Positions 39,585-48,051 of a DNA stretch of 64,000 nt are shown here, piece by piece. Each line of letters begins with the position of its first letter. Position 1 is the first letter of the stretch. The DNA lies in NCBI GenBank assembly GCA_023228465.1, contig JALOBC010000011.1:1-64000 (forward strand), read 5' to 3'. The stretch comes from Dokdonella sp. Lineage in GTDB: Bacteria; Pseudomonadota; Gammaproteobacteria; Xanthomonadales; Rhodanobacteraceae. The notes under the pieces are model-generated. The model saw nothing but the letters and a program-made list of their open reading frames with translations, was not told where the DNA came from and did not search any database. The translations under genes were made by a program, and so were the position numbers.

Positions 39585-39758
39585 ATGGGTAGAGGCGACC
39601 GCAAGACCCGCAAGGGCAAGATCTCCATTCGCAGTTACGGCAATGTGCGTCCGCACGCCAAGCGCACGGCGGCGGCCGATGTCGCAAAGGCACCGGCGCG
39701 CCCGGCTGCCCGCAAGGCGGCTCCGGCCAAGAAGACGGCGGCGCGCAAGAGCGCCTGA
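39585..39758 (+). CDS. 30S ribosomal protein THX
   Basis: A 57-aa very basic protein starting MGRGDRKTRKGKISIRSYGNV, the THX (bTHX) signature. The tail is a low-complexity Ala/Lys/Pro stretch. THX sits at the top of the 30S head in some bacteria. The start ATG 39585 is certain from this signature; an in-frame upstream start at 39528 is not used. Confidence 0.92.
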   Translation: MGRGDRKTRKGKISIRSYGNVRPHAKRTAAADVAKAPARPAARKAAPAKKTAARKSA

Positions 39759-40099
39759 CCGGGTTCGTTCCGCCATCCATTCGTTGCCTGGCCCTTCGGC
39801 CGTCGGCCATCGCCGGTCCGTTCGGCGTGCCATTCATGCCGCTCACCGGCCGGTTCGGACGGCCTGAATCGTCCATTGCAGTGCAGCATTGGACGGCCCA
39901 ACGAAAAGTTAGCAATCGCCAAAATAGTTCGGTATAGTCGCGCCCACTGTGTTTGCATGGCTACTGTGAATCGTGGCCTGGTGTGGTTGATCGGCTGACG
40001 ATCCACTTCATCGATTTCGCCTCGCTAGCTCCCTGCAACCAGTCTCGATGCGGGTGTTCCGTCATCGCGATGTCCAACGTGTCACCAGGAGTCTAAGAG
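39759..40099 (+). other. Long leader region of the cold-shock gene
   Basis: This 341-bp gap holds no gene. A likely promoter lies at 39909-39938, which leaves a 5' UTR of about 155 nt. Such a long leader is typical of cold-inducible csp mRNAs, which change fold at low temperature. I could not trace a specific thermosensor fold by eye. Confidence 0.5.
39909..39938 (+). promoter_or_regulatory. Promoter of the cold-shock gene
   Basis: TTAGCA (39909-39914) and TATAGT (39933-39938) are 18 bp apart in an unusually AT-rich stretch. Confidence 0.55.
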
Positions 40100-40309
40100 A
40101 TGTCGAATCGTCAGACCGGTACGGTCAAGTGGTTCAATGATGCCAAGGGGTTTGGCTTCATTACGCCGGAGAGCGGCCCGGACCTGTTCGTGCACTTCCG
40201 CGCGATCCAGGGCACCGGTTTCAAGTCATTGCAGGAAGGCCAGCGCGTCAGCTTCATCGCCGTGCAGGGCCAGAAGGGCATGCAAGCCGATCAGGTGCAG
40301 GTGATCTGA
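40100..40309 (+). CDS. Cold-shock protein (CspA family)
   Basis: A 69-aa single cold-shock domain. RNP1 ([15 protein letters not shown]) and RNP2 (LFVHF) motifs are intact, with [16 protein letters not shown] following. It binds single-stranded RNA and DNA and acts as an RNA chaperone. AGGAG lies 10-15 bp upstream, and a strong terminator follows the stop. Confidence 0.97.
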   Translation: MSNRQTGTVKWFNDAKGFGFITPESGPDLFVHFRAIQGTGFKSLQEGQRVSFIAVQGQKGMQADQVQVI

Positions 40310-40342
40310 TCTCTCGCCGCCTCCCTGGCGGCAACGAGTCAG

Positions 40343-40374
40343 CGAGGCCCCGGGTGGCAACACCCGGGGCCTCG
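40343..40374. terminator. Hairpin terminator between csp and corA
   Basis: CGAGGCCCCGGGTG and CACCCGGGGCCTCG pair over a GCAA tetraloop (14-bp stem). It lies between convergent genes and may work in both directions. T-runs are weak. Confidence 0.7.
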
Positions 40375-40411
40375 TGCGTTCTGGTCCTCGGGAACCCACC
40401 TGGTACGCGCC

Positions 40412-41332
40412 TCAGAACCAGCCCTTGCGCTTGAACCAGAGCACCGGGACGACGATGCTGGTGGCAATCGCGGCGAGGGCAAGTGGATAACCGTAGAGTG
40501 CGGAAAGTTCGGGCATGTGCCGGAAGTTCATGCCCCAGATGCCGACCAGGATGATCGGCGGAATGGCCGCGACCGATGCGACGGTAAAGATCTTCATCAC
40601 GTCGTTCTGTTCGACGTTGATGAAGCCGAGTGCCGCATCGAGCAGGAACTGCAGCTTGTCGGTGAGCTGGCCGTCGAGTTCGGCCAGCACTTCCAGATCC
40701 TTCTGCGCGGTTTTCAGCCGCCCTACCTGGCGTGCATCGACCCACGCCGGCGCATTGTCGAAGGCAAACATCACCACGCGCTGCAGCCCACTGGCGGTCA
40801 GGCGCACGCGCGCGAGCCGGCTTTCGGTGCGACCGACGATGTTGAGCATGCTGCGCAGCACGCGCGCACCATGCTGGCGTCGCTCGAACAGGTTGGCGGA
40901 GAGCTTGTCCACTTCGGCCGCCAGGTCCTCGACGCGATCGGCAACGTGGCCGACCACGCATTCGACCAGCAGCAGGAAGGCCTCGGCGCTGGCGTCGGGG
41001 CCGTGCACGGTCGCGAGCTTGCCGGCGGCCTCGTCGAAGGACGGCGCGGCGGCGTAGCGCAGGGTGACCAGGTGGTGCGGTGTCAGGATCAGGCCCAGGG
41101 GCGAGGGCGCGCTGTGGTCCTGCGTGAAGTGCGGCACGCTCAGGCGCAGTCGCTGCCCGTCGACGCTGGCGCGGCTGGACAGCTCCACGCTGGCCAGGCT
41201 GGCGCGTTCGGGCAGGGACACGCCCGCCGCCTGCTCGACGCGGGCAATTTCCTCCGTCGTCGGGTCGAGCAGATCAAACCACAGGCAGTCCCCGCCTTTC
41301 GCTTCCGAGTTGATCCGATGGCAATTGAGCAT
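40412..41332 (-). CDS. CorA-family magnesium/cobalt channel
   Basis: A 306-aa protein with a large cytoplasmic domain, two C-terminal membrane helices and the pore signature GMN (IWGMNFRHMPEL, about residues 269-280). It takes up Mg2+ and possibly Co2+, and is closed by intracellular Mg2+. ATG 41332 has GGCAGG upstream. It is divergent from the rhomboid gene over 86 bp. Confidence 0.93.
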   Translation of the reverse strand: MLNCHRINSEAKGGDCLWFDLLDPTTEEIARVEQAAGVSLPERASLASVELSSRASVDGQRLRLSVPHFTQDHSAPSPLGLILTPHHLVTLRYAAAPSFDEAAGKLATVHGPDASAEAFLLLVECVVGHVADRVEDLAAEVDKLSANLFERRQHGARVLRSMLNIVGRTESRLARVRLTASGLQRVVMFAFDNAPAWVDARQVGRLKTAQKDLEVLAELDGQLTDKLQFLLDAALGFINVEQNDVMKIFTVASVAAIPPIILVGIWGMNFRHMPELSALYGYPLALAAIATSIVVPVLWFKRKGWF

Positions 41333-41418
41333 GCCTGCCGGTGTCGCCCGTGGCTTGTCGATCAGGTCGACGACAGCCTATTGTGCGCGGGTTCCCGCCT
41401 GCATGGATACCCGAGCAC

Positions 41419-42030
41419 ATGTTCATCACGCTGGCCATCATCGCCGGTACCTGCGTCCTGTCGATACTCGGCTTCTCCAATCCGCGCCTGATCGACCGCC
41501 TGATCCTGTGGCCGCCGGCGATCACGCGCGGCAGGGAGTACTGGCGGCTGCTGACCTGCGGGCTGATCCATGCCGATTGGGCCCACCTGGCCTTCAACAT
41601 GATCACGCTGTACTTCTTTGGCGGGCTGATGGAGCGCTTCTACGACATGGTGATCGGACCGCCGGCGTTCGCGCTCTTCTATTTCGGCGCCCTGGTCGTC
41701 TCCAGCGTGCCGAGCTGGTGGCAGAACCGCACCAATGCCAATTACCGCAGCCTCGGTGCTTCCGGAGCGGTATCGGCGGTGCTGTTTGCCTTCATCCTGC
41801 TGCAGCCCTGGGCGACGATCCTGGTCTTCGTGGTGCCGATGCCGGCGATCATCTATGCGGTGCTGTACCTCGCCTACACCATCTACATGGATCGCCAGCG
41901 CAGCGACCACATCAACCACAGCGCGCACCTGTGGGGCGCGATCTACGGCGTGGTGGTGACCCTTCTCGTCGAGCCGCGCGTGCTGGGGGTATTCTTCGAG
42001 CAGCTCATGCGGCCGTCATTCGGACTGTGA
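41419..42030 (+). CDS. Rhomboid-family membrane protein
   Basis: A 203-aa protein with about six membrane helices. Motifs: LTCGLIHADWAHLAFNMITLYFFG, the Ser loop GASGAVSA (about residues 116-123) and a late HSAHLWGAIYG with the His. Ser and His fit an active intramembrane serine protease. ATG 41419 is the first start before the first helix. The 3' end overlaps the stop region of the minus-strand transglutaminase gene by 15 bp. Confidence 0.9.
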   Translation: MFITLAIIAGTCVLSILGFSNPRLIDRLILWPPAITRGREYWRLLTCGLIHADWAHLAFNMITLYFFGGLMERFYDMVIGPPAFALFYFGALVVSSVPSWWQNRTNANYRSLGASGAVSAVLFAFILLQPWATILVFVVPMPAIIYAVLYLAYTIYMDRQRSDHINHSAHLWGAIYGVVVTLLVEPRVLGVFFEQLMRPSFGL

Positions 42031-43536
42031 GTCCGGCTCGGGGAGACCCGCCACCTCGATCCGGCTGATGGTGAGGCGCCCGAGCAGTTCGATGCCGGCG
42101 TAGAAGCGCCACGGATCGCCATCGCCGACGGCCAGCGTGATGTGGCCCGCATCGAAGCCATCGAGTGCGGCGTCATAGCTTCGCCAGCGGTCGCCGACCC
42201 AGGCCTGCGTCCAGGCGTGGGGTACGAACACCCGTTGGTGGCCGGCGAAGCCGGGCGCCCAGGCCAGGCCGTAGGCGACGCGCGTGGGAATGCCCGCGGC
42301 GCGGCCGAGCGCGGCAAGCAGCAGGGCGTGTTCGGTGCAATCGCCTTCCGGGTGGCGTGCCACTTCCAGTGCCGAGGCGTAGCCGACATCCAGCGACTTG
42401 TCGACGATGTAGCCGCGCACGAAGGTTTCCATGCGCTGCATGCGCGCGGTCGGATCGCGCGCATCGCCGTAGGCCCGCCGCGCCAGCTCGCGCAGTTCGG
42501 GCGCGTTGCTCTGCAGCCAGTCGTTGGGCTGGCTGTCGGCAGCGCGCGGCGGGGGTTCCCGGCCGGGCCGGGCGTGGCGGCTGACATCGACGCGCCAGCC
42601 CTGGCCGTTGGCCTGCACGGCCTGTTCGCCGGTTTGCGGCAGCGGGCCGGCCCCGGCGGCGTCGCGCAAGACGATGGTGTAGCGCAGGTCGCCCGCCAGC
42701 TCGCTCGGGCGCAGTGGGCGCGGCGCGCGCACCAGGGTGCGCGCGAGCAGGTCGGCCGGCTGGTTGGGCGCGCTCGCGCACGCATGGTCGCAGGCGAGCA
42801 GGGTCAGTTCGGTGCCGAGGATCGGCAGGGTCATCTTGTGCACGGTCAGTTGCGCATCCACCCAGGCGCGCGCGTGGATCGTCGTGCCGCCAAGGCGGAT
42901 GTCCTGGTCGATCGGCACCAGTGTCCGCGTGCCCGCCGGCAGGTCGACCTGCTCGGCCGCGCCGACCCGGCTGGTGATGTGCGACACCTGCAGCCCGGAC
43001 GGTTGGAAGGCCAGCGATGCGTAGTGCGTGCCGGCGTCCAGGCCGGCTTGCAGGGCCTGCAGGCGCAGGCCCTCGGTCAGCAGCGCGCCGGCAGGCCAGG
43101 CCATCTCCTGCGGACGGCTCTGGGCACCGCTGCGCGTCACGATCGCGACGCGACCGCCTGCCACGCGCCCATCGATGCGCGATTCCGTGCCGGACAGCCG
43201 CGAGGTGCTGGAAAACGCCAGCGGTGCGCCGGCAAGGCTTTCGGTGGTCGATTCGGAAGTGTGCAGGGCGACCCGTGAGCCGGCCCGCTCGAGCACCAGG
43301 TCGAGCGTCTGCGTGGATACCACCTTGCCCGCGTCTTCCTGGCGCGTGGTTTCGAACGTGCCGGTCTTGCGCCCGTCGAGCAGCACGGTGAACCATTGCT
43401 GCGTCGGCGGCGCCGCCTGTGCCCAGGCCGCACACAGCAGGCCGAGTCCGAGCAGAATGACGCAGGCGTGGCCGCGCGCCAGGGCGCGGCGCATGCGTGG
43501 CCGCGGCCGGTTGGCGGACAGGTCGGGGGCGTTCAC
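42016..43536 (-). CDS. Exported transglutaminase-like protein
   Basis: A 506-aa protein with an N-terminal export signal or anchor (HACVILLGLGLLCAAWAQA). A long beta-rich region (about residues 40-330) follows, then a C-terminal transglutaminase-like domain with the triad Cys in EGDCTEHALLLAAL, His in VPHAWTQAWVGDRW and Asp in SYDAALDG. Such proteins may be peptidases or cross-linking enzymes of the envelope. The GTG at 43534-43536 overlaps the mscS-like stop (GTGA), so it is chosen as start and the genes are coupled; an ATG at 43494 is the alternative. A link between the channel and this enzyme is only positional. Confidence 0.87.
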   Translation of the reverse strand: MNAPDLSANRPRPRMRRALARGHACVILLGLGLLCAAWAQAAPPTQQWFTVLLDGRKTGTFETTRQEDAGKVVSTQTLDLVLERAGSRVALHTSESTTESLAGAPLAFSSTSRLSGTESRIDGRVAGGRVAIVTRSGAQSRPQEMAWPAGALLTEGLRLQALQAGLDAGTHYASLAFQPSGLQVSHITSRVGAAEQVDLPAGTRTLVPIDQDIRLGGTTIHARAWVDAQLTVHKMTLPILGTELTLLACDHACASAPNQPADLLARTLVRAPRPLRPSELAGDLRYTIVLRDAAGAGPLPQTGEQAVQANGQGWRVDVSRHARPGREPPPRAADSQPNDWLQSNAPELRELARRAYGDARDPTARMQRMETFVRGYIVDKSLDVGYASALEVARHPEGDCTEHALLLAALGRAAGIPTRVAYGLAWAPGFAGHQRVFVPHAWTQAWVGDRWRSYDAALDGFDAGHITLAVGDGDPWRFYAGIELLGRLTISRIEVAGLPEPDSQSE

Positions 43537-44615
43537 GAAGCGCTGCCTGGCAGGACGCCCTGCGGCAGCGTGGGTGTGTGCACGACCCGCAACGGCATGG
43601 CGAAGTGCGCGTCGAGGTCGTGGAGACGGGCCATCAGGGCCAGGTTGATCTGCTGCTGGATGTCCATGTAGGTGCCGTAGTCCGCGCTTTGCACGATGTA
43701 CACCACCTCGAAGTCGAGCGAACTTTCGCCGAAGCCGCGAAAGTGGGCACGATCGAGCTTGATTCCATCCATCCCCCCGACGATCTCGCGCACGGCATCG
43801 ATCACCTCGCGCACGCGCTCGTGCGAGGTGCCCATGGCCAGGCCGAACTCGAACACGATGCGCCGCGTCGCCATGCGGCTGTAATTGTGCACGGTCTTGC
43901 CGAGCAGCCTGGCATTGCCGATGGCCAGCTCCTCGCCGCGCAGGGAGCGGATGCGCGTGGTCTTCACGCCCACGTGGGTCACCGTACCCAGGTCGTCGTC
44001 GAAGGCGATGAAGTCGCCGATTGAAAAGGGCTTGTCCAGGCCGATGCTGAGGGAGGCGAAGAGATCGCCCAGCACGTTCTGCAGGGCCAGCGCGACCGCC
44101 ACGCCGCCGATGCCGAGGCTGGCGACGAAGGCCGTGATGTTCACGCCGATGTTGCCGAGCACGGCCAGGACGAGGGTGCTCCACACGAGGATGCGCAGGA
44201 ACCAGCCGAGAATGGCCGTGACCACCGGGTTGGCTGGTCCGTCGCCCGCGCGACCGAGGCGTTCGCGCGTGAGGGTGCGAATGGCGGCGTTCATCCACAG
44301 TCCGATCTGCAGCCCGGCGAGCAGGAAGGCGCCACGATCGAGCCAGATGCGGGCCTGCGAAGAGACCTGCAGCAGGTGACTGGCCAGCAGGCCGGCCAGC
44401 ACGATCAGCAACACGATGCTGCTGTGTTCCAGCGCGGCGGCGACGGCGGCCGGCACGCCCGAGGTCGTGCGCGCGCCGAGCCGGCGCACGCGGATGGCCA
44501 GGATGCGCGAAATCGCATAGGCGAGCAGGCCGCCGGCGCAGGCGATCACGGCGACGCTCAGCAGGCGCATGGCGGGAAACTGCAGCAGTGCGGATTGGGC
44601 AAGCCAGTCTGGCAT
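43533..44615 (-). CDS. MscS-type mechanosensitive channel
   Basis: A 360-aa protein with four or five membrane helices. The pore helix and beta domain read VASLGIGGVAVALALQNVLGDLFASLSIGLDKPFSIGDFI, the MscS signature, followed by GTVTHVGVKTTRIRSLRGEELAIGNA. It should open on membrane tension during osmotic downshift. ATG 44615 begins MPDWLAQSALLQFP; longer readings are unsupported. It is the first gene of a two-gene unit with the transglutaminase-like gene. Confidence 0.93.
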   Translation of the reverse strand: MPDWLAQSALLQFPAMRLLSVAVIACAGGLLAYAISRILAIRVRRLGARTTSGVPAAVAAALEHSSIVLLIVLAGLLASHLLQVSSQARIWLDRGAFLLAGLQIGLWMNAAIRTLTRERLGRAGDGPANPVVTAILGWFLRILVWSTLVLAVLGNIGVNITAFVASLGIGGVAVALALQNVLGDLFASLSIGLDKPFSIGDFIAFDDDLGTVTHVGVKTTRIRSLRGEELAIGNARLLGKTVHNYSRMATRRIVFEFGLAMGTSHERVREVIDAVREIVGGMDGIKLDRAHFRGFGESSLDFEVVYIVQSADYGTYMDIQQQINLALMARLHDLDAHFAMPLRVVHTPTLPQGVLPGSAS

Positions 44616-44768
44616 GGGCGAGGGTCCTCGAAGACTCGGGGGATCGGGCAGCGCGGTCAGGCGTGCGGCTGGCCAGGTGCCAGCAATGCCGAGCGCGCCG
44701 GCGCGGCGCACCCCTTGGGCAAAATCCTGATCCTAGCGCAGCACGAATGAATATCCGGTGGCCGGCGG

Positions 44769-45491
44769 TCAACCCTTGCCGGCGGGTTGCTCCAGATCGC
44801 GCCAGCCGCCCTCGCGCAGGATCTCCAGTGGCCGGAAGCGCGCCTTGTAGTGCATCTTCGGATGGCCGTCGATCCAGAAACCCAGGTACACATGCGCCAG
44901 ACCGTAGGCCTGGGCAATGCGGATCTGGCTCAGGATCGCGAAGGTGCCTAGGCCGCGCGCGTGTTCGTCCGGGTCGAAGGCGGTGTAGACGGCCGAAATC
45001 CCCGTGCTGCAGAAATCCGTGGTGGCCAGCGCCAGCAGGCGTCCGCGATGGCGGAACTCGATGAAACGGGTCGGGCTCCAGCGGGTGTAGAGGAAGCGTC
45101 CGAAATCATCCGGCAGGGCATCGTCCATGCCGCCCTGGGGGTGGCGCGCCTGCAGGTAGCGACGGTACAACGCGAAGCGTTCATCGGTGTAGGTGGCCGG
45201 CTCGATGCCGACTTCGACATCCGCATTGCGCGCCAGGCAGCGACGCTGGCTGCGGTCGGGCCGAAAGCGGAATACCGGGATGCGGCAGGCAATGCAGGCC
45301 CGGCAGGCGTGGCACTGCGGATGGTAGATGTGCCCGCCCGCACGACGGTAGCCACGCTGCACGGCCAGGTCATAGATGTGCGGCAGCTCCGGCGCGCTGG
45401 GGTCGATCACCAGGTTCTGTGCCGTGCGCCCGGCAAAATAGCCGCAGGGATGCGGCAAGGTCTGGAACAGGCGGACGACATCTGAGCGCAT
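44769..45491 (-). CDS. bpt: Aspartate/glutamate leucyltransferase (Bpt)
   Basis: A 240-aa aminoacyl-tRNA-protein transferase of the ATE/Bpt group, which adds Leu to N-terminal Asp or Glu and marks the protein for ClpS/ClpAP. The N-terminal Cys cluster CHACRACIACRIPVFRF follows HPCGYF. The C-terminal GNAT-like part has ISAVYTAFDPDEHARGLGTFAILSQI and YLGFWIDGHPKMHYK. ATG 45491 is preferred over GTG 45497. Confidence 0.94.
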   Translation of the reverse strand: MRSDVVRLFQTLPHPCGYFAGRTAQNLVIDPSAPELPHIYDLAVQRGYRRAGGHIYHPQCHACRACIACRIPVFRFRPDRSQRRCLARNADVEVGIEPATYTDERFALYRRYLQARHPQGGMDDALPDDFGRFLYTRWSPTRFIEFRHRGRLLALATTDFCSTGISAVYTAFDPDEHARGLGTFAILSQIRIAQAYGLAHVYLGFWIDGHPKMHYKARFRPLEILREGGWRDLEQPAGKG

Positions 45492-45557
45492 GGGCACATT
45501 GTAGGCCGGCGCGGGCTGCGCGGCGATCGGCTGCGCCTGCGCGGCCGGTCCGGGCGC

Positions 45558-47912
45558 TCAGCGCAACACGCGCAGGCGCAGCTCGGCAAATGCGCCGCCT
45601 GCGGCGATGGCCGTCACCTTGTGGTCGCCGGGCTGCTCGAACGCGTATTCGAAGCTGCGCGCGCCGCGACTCGCGCCTGCCAGCCTGCCATCCACCAGCC
45701 AGAGCACCTCGCCGCTCGCGCCGAGGGCACGCAGGCGCACCGTCGGCGGCTGCGTGCTGTTGGGTGCGCGGGCGAGGGTGGCGCGGTCGGCCAGGCCGTC
45801 GATGCGGATCGGCTGGACGGCGTCCAGGCCGTCGTCCGGGCAGCCAGGGGCCAGTGGCGGCGGCGTGGACTGGCGGTGCTGCGTGGTCGACAGCCAGGGG
45901 TAGGCGAGCGATGGCCAGCGTGCGATCTCGCGTTGCTCCACGCGGGCACCACGCGCGGGCTTGCAACCCGGGGCGAGGCGGGCATGTTGCCGGGTATCCA
46001 CGCGCAGCTGCAGCACACCCGCGCTCCAGCGCGACGCATCACGCTCCGGCATGGTCGGCGGGATCACGCCGTCGAGGACCCAGGCGTCGCGCTTCTCGTG
46101 ACACAGCGCCGGCCGGGCGGGATCGTAGGCCAGCCCGAGTGGCCAGCAGATCTCCACCTCGCTGACGCTGGCCGGGGGCGGCTGCGGCACCGCCGCCAGC
46201 GGTTGCCGCGGCAGACTGTCGATCACCTGGAACATCAGGGGCAGGGCGGTCACGGCGCCGTACTGGCCGGGCAGCGGCGTGCCATCGGGACGTCCGATCC
46301 ACACCGCGACCGTGTGCGTGCGCGTCGCGCCCACCGCCCAGGCATCCCGAAAGCCATAGCTGGTACCGGTCTTCCACGCCACCCGCGGTCGCGTGCCCGG
46401 ATCGAAGGTGCCCGGCGCGTAGCCCGGGCGCGGGTTGGCCTCGAGCATGCTGCGCACGATCCAGGCAGCGCCCTCCGACAGCAGGCGGCGTTCGGTCAGC
46501 GGCGCATCCGGACGATAGCGGACCGCGCCGGCGATGCCGCCGCGGTTGAACGCGGCATAGGCGCCGGCCAGGTCCTCCAGGCGCACTCCGACGCCGCCGA
46601 GGATGATGGGCAGGCTGGGCTCGACGCCGCGGGGCAGGCGCAGCACCAGCCCGGCGCGCGCCAGTCGCGCGGCGAAGCGGGTCGGGCCGACGCGTGCGAG
46701 CAGGTCGACGGCCGGTACGTTGAGCGACAGGCGCAGCGCTTCGGCGGCGCCGACCGGGCCATTGAAGGCCAGGCCGAAATTGCCCGGCCGATAGTCATCG
46801 AAGGACTGCGGGGCGTCGATCAGCAGGCTTTCCGAGTGGATCAACCCATCGTCGAGTGCCAGGCCGTACAGGAAGGGTTTCAGGGTCGAACCCGGTGAGC
46901 GCCAGGCGCGCACCATGTCCACATGGCCCATGCGCGCCGCGTCGCCGAACGCGGCCGTGCCGATATAGGCACGCGCTTCCAGGCTGGCGTTGTCCACCAC
47001 CAGCAGCGCGGCCGAAGTGCGTGCCGGCAGATGGGCGAGGTAGTTGGCAACGCGTGCCTCCAGCGCGCGCTGCAGCCCGGCATCGATGGTGGTGCCGATG
47101 CGGCGCGCATGCGGCGCCTGCTGACGCAGGCGGCGAGCCAGCAGGGCGGCATGCAGGGGCGGCACCAGGCGGCGTGCACTCACGCCTTCGATGGCGGCGT
47201 CCCGCACCTGGGCCGGCGTCCACACACCCAGTGCGGCCATGCGCGCGAGCACCTTGTCGCGCGCGGCACGCGCGGCAGCGGCATGGCGATCCGGACGCAG
47301 CCGGCTCGGTGCCTGTGGCAGCACCACCAGCAGCGCCGCCTCGGCCCTGGACAGGCTTGCCGCAGGCTTGCCCAGGTAGGCCCAGGAAGCGGCTTCGACC
47401 CCTTCGATCGTCCCGCCAAACGGGGCGTGGTCGAGGTAGAGCTCGAGGATCTCGCGCTTGGACAGATGTGCTTCGAGCTGTACCGCGCGCAGCATCTGGC
47501 GCAGCTTGCCGGGCAGGTCGTGGCCGGTGCCATCGAGGATGCGCGCGACCTGCATGCTCAGGGTCGAGCCGCCCGAGACGATGCGCCGGTGCATGAGCCA
47601 TTGGCCGGCCGCGCGCGCCATGGCAAACGGATTGACCCCCGGATGGCGCCAGAACCAGCGATCCTCGTAGGCAAGCAGCGCCTCGATGTAGAGCGGCGAC
47701 ACGTCCTCCACGCTGACCGGATAGCGCCAGGTGCCGTCGTGATCGGGGAACGCGCGCAGCGGTGAGCCGTCGCGGGCCAGGACCACCGTGCTGCCGCCGC
47801 CCGCGGCGGGCAAGGGCGGCGGGAACAGCCGGTCGAGCGCCAGCGCCAGCGCGGCCAGGCTGAGCAGGCCGATGGCCAGGCGCTTCGCGCTACGCAGCAG
47901 TGGTCGTTTCAC
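45558..47912 (-). CDS. pbpC: Penicillin-binding protein 1C
   Basis: A 784-aa bifunctional peptidoglycan synthase. The membrane anchor is at residues about 10-28. The glycosyltransferase domain has EDRWFWRHPGVNPFAMARA and RRIVSGGSTLSMQVAR. The transpeptidase domain has SPGSTLKPF (active Ser), SLN and KTGTSYGFRD. A C-terminal BiPBP_C domain ends at ELRLRVLR. The start is GTG 47912 with GAGGCAAG upstream. It lies just after the alpha-2-macroglobulin gene, as in Escherichia coli yfhM-pbpC. Confidence 0.95.
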   Translation of the reverse strand: MKRPLLRSAKRLAIGLLSLAALALALDRLFPPPLPAAGGGSTVVLARDGSPLRAFPDHDGTWRYPVSVEDVSPLYIEALLAYEDRWFWRHPGVNPFAMARAAGQWLMHRRIVSGGSTLSMQVARILDGTGHDLPGKLRQMLRAVQLEAHLSKREILELYLDHAPFGGTIEGVEAASWAYLGKPAASLSRAEAALLVVLPQAPSRLRPDRHAAAARAARDKVLARMAALGVWTPAQVRDAAIEGVSARRLVPPLHAALLARRLRQQAPHARRIGTTIDAGLQRALEARVANYLAHLPARTSAALLVVDNASLEARAYIGTAAFGDAARMGHVDMVRAWRSPGSTLKPFLYGLALDDGLIHSESLLIDAPQSFDDYRPGNFGLAFNGPVGAAEALRLSLNVPAVDLLARVGPTRFAARLARAGLVLRLPRGVEPSLPIILGGVGVRLEDLAGAYAAFNRGGIAGAVRYRPDAPLTERRLLSEGAAWIVRSMLEANPRPGYAPGTFDPGTRPRVAWKTGTSYGFRDAWAVGATRTHTVAVWIGRPDGTPLPGQYGAVTALPLMFQVIDSLPRQPLAAVPQPPPASVSEVEICWPLGLAYDPARPALCHEKRDAWVLDGVIPPTMPERDASRWSAGVLQLRVDTRQHARLAPGCKPARGARVEQREIARWPSLAYPWLSTTQHRQSTPPPLAPGCPDDGLDAVQPIRIDGLADRATLARAPNSTQPPTVRLRALGASGEVLWLVDGRLAGASRGARSFEYAFEQPGDHKVTAIAAGGAFAELRLRVLR

Positions 47913-48051
47913 GCCTTGCCTCGATACCCCGGACCCGCACGCCCTGCACTCCGATCCTGCGGGGCGCATGTCGGCCCGGCGGGGACTTTGCCACCCGCCG
48001 CTTCACTGCGGCGGTCGGATGGGTGTCGGCGTGGGTGCCCGGTCCGCCTGC

